Shown here in pieces: positions 27,080-37,701 of a DNA stretch of 64,000 bases. Position 1 is the stretch's first letter, and every line of letters begins with the position of its first letter. Below the pieces are notes generated by a model, which worked only from the letters and a program-made list of their open reading frames with translations, did not search any database and was not told where the DNA came from. The position numbers and the translations under genes are program-made. The stretch comes from Variovorax sp. ZS18.2.2 (GTDB taxonomy: Bacteria > Pseudomonadota > Gammaproteobacteria > Burkholderiales > Burkholderiaceae_C), in the NCBI RefSeq assembly GCF_024701975.1, contig NZ_JANLNM010000011.1, positions 96,058 to 160,057 on the forward strand, written 5' to 3'.

Positions 27080-27727
27080 TCAGTTTGCCGCCTCGAGACC
27101 GTTTTTGAAGTGTTCGCGCATGCGGGCCATGGCGGCGGTGGTATCGCGCGCTTCGATGGCCGCCATCACCGAGCGGTGCTCGGCCAGCGATTCGGCGATG
27201 CGCCCGGCCTTCAGCAGCGAGTTGTGCCGGTTGAGCTTCATCACCTTGCGAAGGTCCGCCACCATCTGGTCGCGCCACTTGTTGTTGGCGATGGCCAGCA
27301 ACTGCATGTGAAAGCGCTCGTTGAGCGCGAAGAAATGCTCGCGGTCTTCCTTGCCCGGCGCGGCGGCGGCTTCGAGCTCGGTGTGCAGCTTCTTCAGCTC
27401 GGCGCGCTCGGCATCAGTGGCGCGCTCGGCGACCACGCCGGCCGCATCGCTCTCCAGCAGGGAGAGCAGGTGATAGACGTCCGCCAGGTCCTGCTCCGAC
27501 ACCTCCGTCACGTAGGCGCCGCGGCGCACTTTCATCGTCACCAGCCCTTCGGCGGCCAGCACCTTCAGGGCTTCGCGCAGCGGGGTGCGGCTGATGCCGT
27601 ATTCCTCGGCCAGCTTGAGTTCGTCGATCCAGCTGCCGGGCTCGAGTTCGCGGCGAAAGATCCGCTGGCGCAGCAGCTCGGCCACCTCTTCGTAGAGGGC
27701 GCGCGGGGTGAGGGTGACAGCGGACAT
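27080..27727 (-). CDS. GntR-family regulator of the FCD (FadR) subgroup
   Basis: The 215-residue protein begins with a GntR winged helix (LTPRALYEEVAELLRQRIF, LAEEYGISRTPLREALKVLA) and continues with an all-helical FCD domain (VYHLLSLLESDAAGVVAER, FHMQLLAIANNKWRDQMV, EHRSVMAAIEARDTTAAMAR). It is divergent from the methylmalonyl-CoA mutase gene, with starts 131 bases apart. The layout suggests that it represses the propionyl/methylmalonyl-CoA operon in response to an acyl-CoA or organic acid, though this is inferred from position only. Confidence 0.9.
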   Translation of the reverse strand: MSAVTLTPRALYEEVAELLRQRIFRRELEPGSWIDELKLAEEYGISRTPLREALKVLAAEGLVTMKVRRGAYVTEVSEQDLADVYHLLSLLESDAAGVVAERATDAERAELKKLHTELEAAAAPGKEDREHFFALNERFHMQLLAIANNKWRDQMVADLRKVMKLNRHNSLLKAGRIAESLAEHRSVMAAIEARDTTAAMARMREHFKNGLEAAN

Positions 27728-27794
27728 GGGCAGGACTGTACTTCAAAAAACGGGTTTGAATTAATAATTATGGATCGGTTAGACTCGCGGCCGG

Positions 27795-27846
27795 CTTGCA
27801 AATCCCTGCGAGCGAATTTGCGAATTCCCTGCAAGACAACTGCAAA
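27795..27846. promoter_or_regulatory. Repeated TTTGCRAA-like boxes before the mutase gene
   Basis: Within 52 bases there are CTTGCAAA (27795), CCTGCGAG (27805), TTTGCGAA (27817), CCTGCAAG (27828) and ACTGCAAA (27839). The first two and the second two form a direct repeat 22-23 bases apart. TTTGCAAA-type boxes are known binding sites of RamB/PccR-type regulators of acyl-CoA carboxylase and propionate genes. The spacing here does not fit the published PccR form exactly. No such regulator gene is in the window. Confidence 0.45.
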
Positions 27847-27858
27847 GCGGCGCCCTCC

Positions 27859-30021
<2,163 letters not shown>

Positions 30022-30035
30022 TCGGGACGCGAGAC

Positions 30036-30512
30036 GTGGGCGATCTCTTGTCGCGGCTGTCGCTGCAGCCCGTGGATTCCAGCGATTTCGAGGACATGCT
30101 GGCCGTGCGCATCGATGCGATGCGCCCGAGCCTGGAGCGTGTCGGGCGCTTCGACCTTGCGCGTTCGCGCGAGCGGCTGAGCGCCGGTTTCGCGGTGCCG
30201 TTCATGCACCACATCGTGCTCGACGGCGACCAACGCGTGGGCTTCGTCACGCTCAAGCCCGAGGGCGCCGATGCACTGCGGCTGGACCACCTGTACCTGC
30301 GCACCGGCTTCCAGGGCCGTGGCATCGGCGAATGGGTGATGCGCTGGGCCAAGGCCGAGGCAAGAGAGAAAAATCTCGACATCAAGCTCACCGCGCTCGT
30401 GCAGAGCGACGCCAACCGCTTCTACCTGCGGCACGGCTTCGTGCTCGAGGGCGAGGAGGGCGTCGACTTGCACTACCGCTGGCGCGTGACGGCTGCGGAG
30501 GCCGCGTGCTGA
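30036..30512 (+). CDS. GNAT-family N-acetyltransferase
   Basis: The 158-residue protein has the GNAT acetyl-CoA motif LYLRTGFQGRGIGEWVMRWA and the end pattern LVQSDANRFYLRHGFVLEGE, with a DHL before the pyrophosphate loop. I prefer the GTG at 30036, preceded by CGGGACG; a TTG at 30018 overlapping the mutase stop is an alternative. It lies between the mutase and meaB with overlap to meaB, so it is co-expressed with them; acyl-group acceptor unknown. It may acetylate an enzyme or a small amine; nothing in the sequence decides. Confidence 0.8.
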   Translation: MGDLLSRLSLQPVDSSDFEDMLAVRIDAMRPSLERVGRFDLARSRERLSAGFAVPFMHHIVLDGDQRVGFVTLKPEGADALRLDHLYLRTGFQGRGIGEWVMRWAKAEAREKNLDIKLTALVQSDANRFYLRHGFVLEGEEGVDLHYRWRVTAAEAAC

Positions 30513-31540
30513 ATTCCGTGGAGGCGCTCGAACGCGCCATTGCAGATTCGGACGGCATGGCGCAGCGCCGTGCCATCGCCAAGGCGATCACGCTGCTCGA
30601 ATCGACCCGCACCGACCATCGCGCGCAGGCCGACGAACTGCTCACCGCACTCCTGCCGCGCACCGGCAATTCGTTTCGCCTCGGCATCTCGGGCGTGCCC
30701 GGCGTCGGCAAGTCGACCTTCATCGAAACGCTCGGCCTGTTGCTGATCGACAAGGGGCATCGCGTCGCGGTGCTCACCATCGATCCGTCGTCCACCGTGT
30801 CCGGCGGCTCCATCCTCGGTGACAAGACGCGCATGGAAAAGCTCTCGGTGCACGAGCGTGCCTACATCCGCCCGAGCCCTTCGAGCGGCACGCTCGGCGG
30901 CGTGGCCGAGAAGACGCGCGAGGCGATGCTGGTGTGCGAGGCCGCCGGCTACGACGTCGTGATCGTCGAGACCGTGGGTGTGGGCCAGAGTGAAACCGCG
31001 GTGTCCGGCATGACCGACATGTTCGTGCTGATGCAGTTGCCCAACGCCGGCGACGACCTGCAGGCGATCAAGAAGGGCGTGATGGAGTTGGCCGACCTCG
31101 TGGTCATCAACAAGGCCGATCTGGATGCCTCGGCCGCCACGCGCGCACAGGCGCAGATCACCTCGGCATTGCGGCTCTTCGGCCAGCACGGCCATCCCGA
31201 CCACGCGCACCACGACGAGACCTTCTGGCATCCGCAAGCCATCCAGCTGAGCGCATTGCTGGGGCAGGGCGTCGAGGCGTTCTGGGTGCAGGTCGAACGC
31301 TTTCGTGCGCTGCAGGGCGCCAATGGCCGGCTCATGGCGCGCCGCCAGCAGCAGGCCAAGTCGTGGATGTGGGACCGCATCGAAGCCGGGCTGCGCCATG
31401 CCTTCCGCCACCACCCGCGGGTGAAGGAAGAATTGCCGGCGCTGCTGGGGCAGGTGGGCGCGCTGGAGCTGGCGCCATCCACCGCAGCGCGCCGTTTGCT
31501 CGGCCTTTACGCAGGCGACGAGGCCGCATGGACTGGCTGA
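30506..31540 (+). CDS. meaB: MeaB/ArgK-type GTPase, mutase chaperone
   Basis: The 344-residue GTPase protects and reloads methylmalonyl-CoA mutase. G-protein motifs are clear: Walker A GISGVPGVGKSTFIE, switch region IDPSSTVSGGSILGDKTRM, VIVETVGVGQSE, and the guanine motif NKAD in LVVINKADLDA. GTG at 30506 overlaps the end of the acetyltransferase gene and follows a GGAGG site, so that start is preferred. A histidine cluster HGHPDHAHHDE occurs in a loop before the dimerisation helices. It overlaps the next unknown gene by 13 bases. Confidence 0.93.
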   Translation: MLNSVEALERAIADSDGMAQRRAIAKAITLLESTRTDHRAQADELLTALLPRTGNSFRLGISGVPGVGKSTFIETLGLLLIDKGHRVAVLTIDPSSTVSGGSILGDKTRMEKLSVHERAYIRPSPSSGTLGGVAEKTREAMLVCEAAGYDVVIVETVGVGQSETAVSGMTDMFVLMQLPNAGDDLQAIKKGVMELADLVVINKADLDASAATRAQAQITSALRLFGQHGHPDHAHHDETFWHPQAIQLSALLGQGVEAFWVQVERFRALQGANGRLMARRQQQAKSWMWDRIEAGLRHAFRHHPRVKEELPALLGQVGALELAPSTAARRLLGLYAGDEAAWTG

Positions 31541-32541
31541 ACCCCGACCGCATCGCGCGCGGCTTCGACACCGCAGCGGGCACCTTCGCCTGGGGCACGA
31601 CCTTCGAGCAATTGGAGGCGTTGGGCGTGCGGCCTGCGTATGCGGAATTTGGCGTCAGTGCCTGGCATGTGCCGGGCGCGGATGTGCTCGGGTTGCGCAG
31701 CAGCCGCGCGGAACTCATGGTGCCGTTCAGGGGGCGTCCGGTGATGAGCGTGCGGCACCGGATCGATCTGCCCGAGGGCGAGTCGCACGTCAACTTCGTG
31801 CTGCGGGCGCACGCACAGCTCGTCTCGCAACTCGCTGTGCCCGAGTACGGCGAAATGCAGCCGGCGCGCTTCAAGGAAGAAAACGCCTGGAATGTCGCCG
31901 TGAGTGCCGGGTGGCGCGTGGGCAATGTGAGCGTGGGCATCTCCTGGTACGGCGCGCCGCGCGACGACGAGGCCGAGGTGAAGACCAGCGGTGTCCTGTT
32001 CCTGGATTGGGACGACGAGATCGCCGCCGCCGCGCCGTGGCTCGATGCGTGGCAGCAGGAACAAGTGGCGCTCGAAGCGATGCTGCGCGAGGCCCACGCG
32101 GTGGCGAAGTTGCAAGCCGGCCCCGCGCACGAGCAGGCGCTGCACCGCGGCAACCCGAAGGACGTCCGCGCACTGATCACGGCGCAGCGCGTGTTGCGCG
32201 GGCCGTCGCTGCACTTCACCGTGCCCGACTTCGCGCTGCTGAAAGGCGATGGCGCCGCCAACCACCAACTGGTGCTGTGGTCGGCTGCCTCTGGCGATGC
32301 CTGGGGCGTATCGGACATCCACAACACCGTGTATTGCCGCCGCGGCGAAACACTGCGAGCGCAGTGGGTGCAGGTGCAGCCGGCCAAGGGCGGTGGCTGC
32401 ATCGACCTGTCGTTCGGACGGCTCTCCAACTCGCTGCCCTACAGCCCGCGCGAGCGCTGCGGCGCCATCGCGCAATTCATGGACATCCTGGCCACCATGC
32501 CGGGTGCGTCGTTCCAGTACAGCGAAACCTACGACTGCTGA
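31528..32541 (+). CDS. Conserved-looking protein of unknown function in the mutase operon
   Basis: The 337-residue protein starts MDWLNPDRIARGFDTAAG and overlaps the end of meaB by 13 bases, so it is translated with it. It has no signal peptide or membrane helix. Two halves are separated by a helical stretch (AWQQEQVALEAMLREAHAVA), and each has several beta-strand-like segments. Aromatic and cysteine-containing patches occur near the end (NTVYCRRGETLRAQWVQVQ, YSETYDC). I do not recognise the family. Its fixed place between meaB and pccB suggests a role in the acyl-CoA pathway or its cofactors. Confidence 0.75.
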   Translation: MDWLNPDRIARGFDTAAGTFAWGTTFEQLEALGVRPAYAEFGVSAWHVPGADVLGLRSSRAELMVPFRGRPVMSVRHRIDLPEGESHVNFVLRAHAQLVSQLAVPEYGEMQPARFKEENAWNVAVSAGWRVGNVSVGISWYGAPRDDEAEVKTSGVLFLDWDDEIAAAAPWLDAWQQEQVALEAMLREAHAVAKLQAGPAHEQALHRGNPKDVRALITAQRVLRGPSLHFTVPDFALLKGDGAANHQLVLWSAASGDAWGVSDIHNTVYCRRGETLRAQWVQVQPAKGGGCIDLSFGRLSNSLPYSPRERCGAIAQFMDILATMPGASFQYSETYDC

Positions 32542-32562
32542 TTTTTCAAAGAGGCTTTTCTC

Positions 32563-34107
32563 ATGCAAGAACTGATCGAACAACTCGAAAAGCGCCGCGC
32601 CCAGGCGCGCCTGGGCGGTGGGCAGAAGCGCATCGACGCGCAGCACGCCAAGGGCAAGCTCACGGCGCGCGAGCGCATCGAACTGCTGCTGGACGACAAC
32701 ACGTTCGAAGAATGGGACATGTTCGTCGAGCACCGCTCGGTCGATTTCGGCATGGCCGAGCAGAAGATCCCCGGTGACGGCGTGGTCACCGGCTACGGAA
32801 TGATCAACGGCCGTCTCGTCTTCGTGTACAGCCAGGACTTCACCGTCTTCGGCGGCGCGCTCAGCGAAGCGCATGCCGAAAAGATCTGCAAGGTGATGGA
32901 CCAGGCGATGAAGGTCGGCGCGCCGGTCATCGGCCTCAACGATTCGGGCGGCGCGCGCATCCAGGAAGGCGTGGCCTCGCTCGGCGGCTATGCCGACGTG
33001 TTCCAGCGCAACGTGATGGCCTCGGGCGTGGTGCCGCAGATCAGCATGATCATGGGCCCCTGCGCGGGCGGTGCGGTGTATTCGCCGGCCATGACGGACT
33101 TCATCTTCATGGTGAAGGACTCCAGCTACATGTTCGTTACCGGCCCCGAGGTGGTGAAGACGGTGACCCATGAGAGCGTGACGGCCGAGGAACTTGGCGG
33201 CGCCATCACCCACACCACGCGCAGCGGCGTGGCCGACATGGCGTTCGAGAACGATGTCGAGGCGCTGATGATGCTGCGGCGCCTGTACAACTACCTGCCG
33301 CTCAACAACCGCGAGAAGCCGCCGGTGCGCCTGGGCAACAACGGCCAGGGCGACCCGGCCGACCGGCCCGATTACTCGCTGGACACGCTGGTGCCCGACA
33401 ACCCGAACAAGCCCTACGACATCAAGGAACTGATCCTCAAGGTGGTGGACGATGGCGACTTCTTCGAGCTGCAACCCGACTACGCGAAGAACATCGTGAT
33501 CGGCTTCGCGCGCATGGAAGGCCAGACGGTCGGCATCGTGGCGAACCAGCCGCTGGTGCTGGCGGGCTGCCTGGACATCAAGAGCAGCATCAAGGCCGCG
33601 CGCTTCGTGCGCTTTTGCGATGCGTTCAACATCCCGGTCATCACCTTCGTCGACGTGCCCGGCTTCATGCCCGGCACGGGGCAGGAGTACGGCGGCATCA
33701 TCAAGCACGGTGCCAAGTTGCTCTACGCGTATGCGGAGTGCACGGTGCCGAAGATCACCGTCATCACGCGCAAGGCCTACGGCGGTGCGTACGACGTGAT
33801 GGCGTCCAAGCACCTGCGCGGCGACGTCAACCTGGCCTGGCCGCGCGCCGAGATCGCGGTGATGGGCGCGAAGGGCGCGGTGGAAATCATCTTCCGCGAA
33901 GACAAGAACGATCCCGAGAAGCTGGCAGCCCGCGAGGCCGAATACAAGGCGCGTTTTGCAAACCCCTACGTGGCGAGCGCGCGCGGCTACATCGACGATG
34001 TGATCCTGCCGCACGAGACGCGCAAGCGCATCTGCCGTTCGCTGGTGATGCTGCGCGAGAAGAAGCTCGAGAATCCGTGGCGCAAGCACGGGAACATTCC
34101 ACTTTGA
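32563..34107 (+). CDS. pccB: Propionyl-CoA carboxylase beta (carboxyltransferase) subunit
   Basis: The 514-residue protein transfers CO2 from carboxybiotin to propionyl-CoA. The crotonase-fold carboxyltransferase halves are both complete: GQKRIDAQHAKGKLTARERI and GGARIQEGVASLGGYADVFQ in the N half, then FVDVPGFMPGTGQEYGGIIK and ITRKAYGGAYDVMASKHLRG in the C half. GPCAGGAVYSPAMTDF supplies the oxyanion loop. AAAGAGG lies before the ATG. It is followed by pccA after 20 bases, giving the two-subunit enzyme from one transcript. Confidence 0.95.
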   Translation: MQELIEQLEKRRAQARLGGGQKRIDAQHAKGKLTARERIELLLDDNTFEEWDMFVEHRSVDFGMAEQKIPGDGVVTGYGMINGRLVFVYSQDFTVFGGALSEAHAEKICKVMDQAMKVGAPVIGLNDSGGARIQEGVASLGGYADVFQRNVMASGVVPQISMIMGPCAGGAVYSPAMTDFIFMVKDSSYMFVTGPEVVKTVTHESVTAEELGGAITHTTRSGVADMAFENDVEALMMLRRLYNYLPLNNREKPPVRLGNNGQGDPADRPDYSLDTLVPDNPNKPYDIKELILKVVDDGDFFELQPDYAKNIVIGFARMEGQTVGIVANQPLVLAGCLDIKSSIKAARFVRFCDAFNIPVITFVDVPGFMPGTGQEYGGIIKHGAKLLYAYAECTVPKITVITRKAYGGAYDVMASKHLRGDVNLAWPRAEIAVMGAKGAVEIIFREDKNDPEKLAAREAEYKARFANPYVASARGYIDDVILPHETRKRICRSLVMLREKKLENPWRKHGNIPL

Positions 34108-34127
34108 GCGGCACGGAGAAGAAGAAC

Positions 34128-36176
34128 ATGTTCAAGAAGATCCTGATAGCCAACCGCGGCGAGATTGCGTGCCGCGTCATCCAGACCGCGAAGAAGATGG
34201 GCATCCTCACCGTCGCCGTCTACTCCGACGCCGACAAGGAAGCCCGCCACGTCGAGCTGGCCGACGAGGCCGTGCACATCGGCGCCGCACCCAGCCGCGA
34301 GAGCTACCTGCAAGCGGACCGCATCATCGCGGCCTGCAAGCAGACGGGCGCCGAGGCGGTGCACCCGGGCTATGGCTTCCTGTCGGAGAACGAGGCCTTC
34401 GCCCGCAAGGTCGAGGAAGAGGGCATTGCCTTCATCGGGCCCAAGCACTATTCGATCGCGGCGATGGGCGACAAGATCGCCTCGAAGAAGCTCGCGAACG
34501 AAGCCAAGGTCAACACCATCCCGGGCTGGAACGACGCCATCGAGACGGCCGAGCGTGCGGTCGAGATCGCGAAAGACATCGGCTATCCCGTGATGATCAA
34601 GGCTTCGGCGGGCGGCGGTGGCAAGGGCCTGCGCGTGGCCTTCAACGACAAGGAAGCCTTCGAGGGCTTCACCTCGTGCCGCAACGAGGCGCGCAACAGC
34701 TTCGGCGACGACCGCGTGTTCATCGAGAAGTTCGTTGAGGAGCCGCGCCACATCGAGATCCAGGTGCTGGGCGATTCGCATGGCAACGTCATCTACCTGA
34801 ACGAGCGCGAATGCTCGATCCAGCGGCGCCACCAGAAGGTGATCGAAGAGGCGCCTTCGCCCTTCATCAGCGACGAGACGCGCAAGGCGATGGGCGCGCA
34901 GGCGGTGCAACTGGCCAAGGCTGTGAACTACCAAAGCGCGGGCACGGTGGAGTTCGTGGTCGGCAAGGACCAGAGCTTCTATTTCCTCGAGATGAACACG
35001 CGGCTGCAGGTGGAGCACCCGGTGACGGAGTGCATCACGGGGCTGGACCTCGTCGAGCTGATGATCCGCGTCGCGGCCGGCGAGAAGTTGCCGTTCACGC
35101 AAGAGCAGGTCAAGCGCGATGGCTGGGCCATCGAGTGCCGCATCAACGCCGAAGACCCGTTCCGCAGCTTCCTGCCTTCGACCGGCCGGCTCGTGAAGTT
35201 CCAGCCGCCCGACGAGACGATGTTCGCGAGCGACACCCAGCACCTGAACGGCGTGCGCGTGGACACCGGCGTGTATGACGGCGGCGAGATCCCGATGTAC
35301 TACGACTCGATGATCGCCAAGCTCATCGTGCACGGCAAGGATCGCCAGCATGCGATTGCCCGCATGCGCGAGGCGCTCAACGGCTTCGTGATCCGCGGCA
35401 TCAGCAGCAACATTCCGTTCCAGGCGGCGCTGCTCGCGCATCCGAAGTTCGTGGCGGGCGACTTCAACACCGGCTTCATCGCCGAGCACTACGGCAAGGG
35501 CTTCCACGCGGAAGACGTGCCGCACACCGATCCGTCGTTCCTCGTGGCGCTCGCGGCGTACGTGCATCGCCGTTATCGCGCGCGTGCCTCGGGCATCAGC
35601 GGTCAGCTCGAAGGCCATGGCGTGAAGGTGGGCGAGCAGTTCGTGGTGGTGGAGCTGGGGCCGGAGGGCAAGCATGTGCAGCACCCGGTGTCGGTCACCG
35701 ACTTCCACGGCAAGACCGGCGCGAGCGCCATTGCCGTGGGCGACAAGAGCTACAAGATCGACAGCAGCTTCGCGCTCGGCGCGATTCGCGTGCAGGGCAT
35801 GGTCAACGACAAGCCCTTCACCGCGCAGGTCGAGCGCGGCGCGGGCAAGAACCCGCTGGCGCTGCGCGTGTCGCACGACGGCACGCAGATCGAAACGATG
35901 GTGCTGTCGCCGTTGGGTGCGCGTTTGCTCGAACTGATGCCCTACAAGGCGCCGCCGGACCTGAGCAAGTTCCTGATGTCGCCGATGCCGGGCCTGCTGG
36001 TCGAGGTGTCGGTACAGCCGGGGCAGCAGGTGCGCGCCGGCGAGAAGCTGGCCGTCATCGAGGCCATGAAGATGGAAAACGTGCTGTTCGCCACGCAGGA
36101 CGGCGTGGTGGGCAAGGTCTCGGCAGGCAAGGGAGAGTCTCTCGCCGTCGATCAAATCATTCTGGAGTTCAACTGA
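34128..36176 (+). CDS. pccA: Propionyl-CoA carboxylase alpha (biotin carboxylase/BCCP) subunit
   Basis: The 682-residue protein has a biotin carboxylase core at the N-terminus (KILIANRGEIACRVIQTAKK, ATP-grasp loop MIKASAGGGGKGLRVAF, FLEMNTRLQVEHPVTE), a BT-like linker domain, and a C-terminal biotinyl domain with EAMKMENV. Lys648 is the expected biotin site. It produces carboxybiotin that PccB uses. AGAAGAAG precedes the ATG at 34128. bioB follows with a TGATG overlap, tying supply of the cofactor to its main consumer. Confidence 0.95.
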   Translation: MFKKILIANRGEIACRVIQTAKKMGILTVAVYSDADKEARHVELADEAVHIGAAPSRESYLQADRIIAACKQTGAEAVHPGYGFLSENEAFARKVEEEGIAFIGPKHYSIAAMGDKIASKKLANEAKVNTIPGWNDAIETAERAVEIAKDIGYPVMIKASAGGGGKGLRVAFNDKEAFEGFTSCRNEARNSFGDDRVFIEKFVEEPRHIEIQVLGDSHGNVIYLNERECSIQRRHQKVIEEAPSPFISDETRKAMGAQAVQLAKAVNYQSAGTVEFVVGKDQSFYFLEMNTRLQVEHPVTECITGLDLVELMIRVAAGEKLPFTQEQVKRDGWAIECRINAEDPFRSFLPSTGRLVKFQPPDETMFASDTQHLNGVRVDTGVYDGGEIPMYYDSMIAKLIVHGKDRQHAIARMREALNGFVIRGISSNIPFQAALLAHPKFVAGDFNTGFIAEHYGKGFHAEDVPHTDPSFLVALAAYVHRRYRARASGISGQLEGHGVKVGEQFVVVELGPEGKHVQHPVSVTDFHGKTGASAIAVGDKSYKIDSSFALGAIRVQGMVNDKPFTAQVERGAGKNPLALRVSHDGTQIETMVLSPLGARLLELMPYKAPPDLSKFLMSPMPGLLVEVSVQPGQQVRAGEKLAVIEAMKMENVLFATQDGVVGKVSAGKGESLAVDQIILEFN

Positions 36177-37207
36177 TGGGTGCCAACGACTTGCAACAAA
36201 CGATCACGCTGCACCGGCCCGCAAAGCCGGTGACGCCGCAAGGCCCGTGGTCTGTGGAGGCGATCCAGGCGCTGCTCGACAAGCCGCTGATGGACCTGCT
36301 GTTCGAGGCGCAAACGGTGCATCGCCAGCATTTCCCTGAAGGCGATATCGAACTTGCGACGCTGCTCTCGGTCAAGACCGGCGGCTGCCCCGAGAACTGC
36401 GGCTACTGCCCACAGTCGGCCGAATTCGACACCGGCGTGAAGGCGCAGAAGCTGATGGAGGTCGATGAGGTCGTGCGCGCCGCGCAGGCCGCCAAGGATG
36501 CGGGCGCCACGCGCTTCTGCATGGGCGCCGCATGGCGCGCACCGAAGGACCGCGACGTGGAGAAGGTGGCCGTGCTGGTCGAGGCGGTGAAGGGCCTCGG
36601 CATGCAGACCTGCGCCACGCTCGGCATGCTGGAGCCGCACCATGCGCACCAGCTCAAGGCCGCGGGCCTCGATTACTACAACCACAACCTGGACACCGCG
36701 CCCGAGTACTACACCGACATCGTCGACACGCGCAGCTACCAGGACCGGCTCGACACGCTGGCCCATGTGCGCAGCGCCGGCATCAGCGTGTGCTGCGGCG
36801 GCATCGTCGGCATGGGCGAGCAGCCGGTGCACCGCGCGGGGTTGATCGCGCAACTGGCCAACCTGAATCCGTACCCGGAATCGGTGCCGATCAACAGCCT
36901 GGTGCGCGTGCCGGGCACGCCGCTGGCCGATTCGGAGCCGGTCGATCCCTTCGATTTCGTGCGCATCATCGCGGTCTCTCGCATCACGATGCCGACGGCA
37001 CGCGTGCGGCTGTCGGCCGGGCGCCAGCAGATGGGCGATGCGGTGCAGGCGCTGTGCTTCATGGCCGGTGCGAATTCGATCTTCTACGGCGACAAGCTGC
37101 TGGTCACGGGCAATCCCGATGTGGATGCGGACGTGCAGCTGCTGCGCAAGCTGGGCTTGCAATCGCGCCGCACGACGACGACTGAAACGGTGGAGGTCTG
37201 CGCATGA
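36176..37207 (+). CDS. bioB: Biotin synthase BioB
   Basis: The 343-residue radical-SAM enzyme inserts sulfur into dethiobiotin. The 4Fe-4S triad is Cys71, Cys75 and Cys78 in GGCPENCGYCPQS; the 2Fe-2S site region includes CMGAAWRAP, TCATLGML, CCGGIVGMGE and the conserved Arg in VRLSAGR. Length and motif order are normal. Start ATG overlaps the pccA stop, so it is in the carboxylase operon rather than in a bio cluster. The VOC-type gene follows with a four-base overlap. Confidence 0.96.
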   Translation: MGANDLQQTITLHRPAKPVTPQGPWSVEAIQALLDKPLMDLLFEAQTVHRQHFPEGDIELATLLSVKTGGCPENCGYCPQSAEFDTGVKAQKLMEVDEVVRAAQAAKDAGATRFCMGAAWRAPKDRDVEKVAVLVEAVKGLGMQTCATLGMLEPHHAHQLKAAGLDYYNHNLDTAPEYYTDIVDTRSYQDRLDTLAHVRSAGISVCCGGIVGMGEQPVHRAGLIAQLANLNPYPESVPINSLVRVPGTPLADSEPVDPFDFVRIIAVSRITMPTARVRLSAGRQQMGDAVQALCFMAGANSIFYGDKLLVTGNPDVDADVQLLRKLGLQSRRTTTTETVEVCA

Positions 37208-37701
37208 CGACCACGACGCGTCCCTTCAAGGTGCTGGGTATCCAGCAGATCGCCATCGGCGGGCCCGACAAGCTGCGCCTGCAGAAGCTCTGGGTCGACA
37301 TGCTGGGGCTCGAAGTCACCGGCACCTTCAAGAGCGAGCGCGAGAACGTCGACGAGGACATCTGCGCGATCGGCAGCGGCCCGTTCAAGGTCGAGGTCGA
37401 CTTGATGCAACCGCTGGACCCCGAGAAGAAGCCCGCGGTACATGCGACGCCGCTCAACCACGTGGGGCTGTGGATCGACGACCTGCCCAAGGCCGTTGAA
37501 TGGCTCACCGCGCAGGGCGTGCGCTTTGCGCCGGGCGGCATCCGTCAGGGCGCGGCGGGGTTCGACATCTGCTTTCTGCATCCGAAGGCGAACGAGGAAT
37601 TCCCGATCGCAGGCGAGGGCGTGCTGATCGAGATGGTGCAGGCGCCGCCCGAGGTGGTGACGGCCTTCAACGCGCTGGCCTTGGCTTCAGCTACGCATTG
37701 A
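37204..37701 (+). CDS. VOC-family protein, probable methylmalonyl-CoA epimerase
   Basis: The 165-residue protein has two beta-alpha-beta-beta-beta halves of the vicinal oxygen chelate fold. Likely metal ligands are a Gln in the first half (GIQQIAIGG, where His is more usual), His in LNHVGLWIDDLPKA and Glu in VLIEMVQAP. Operon context, after carboxylase and before the mutase step, makes (S)- to (R)-methylmalonyl-CoA epimerase the best guess; a glyoxalase-like role is the alternative. The gene end overlaps the end of the convergent Lrp gene by 11 bases. Confidence 0.72.
   Translation: MTTTTRPFKVLGIQQIAIGGPDKLRLQKLWVDMLGLEVTGTFKSERENVDEDICAIGSGPFKVEVDLMQPLDPEKKPAVHATPLNHVGLWIDDLPKAVEWLTAQGVRFAPGGIRQGAAGFDICFLHPKANEEFPIAGEGVLIEMVQAPPEVVTAFNALALASATH

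Noticed and set aside
27796..27858. N-terminal extension of methylmalonyl-CoA mutase from a TTG
   Set aside because: It would read through the repeated TTTGCRAA boxes, and the ATG at 27859 gives the normal family start.
31507..34089. 860-codon minus-strand open frame antisense to pccB and the unknown gene
   Set aside because: Low-complexity His/Arg/Ala/Val-rich translation, no start site and no family pattern; the plus strand has clear genes here.
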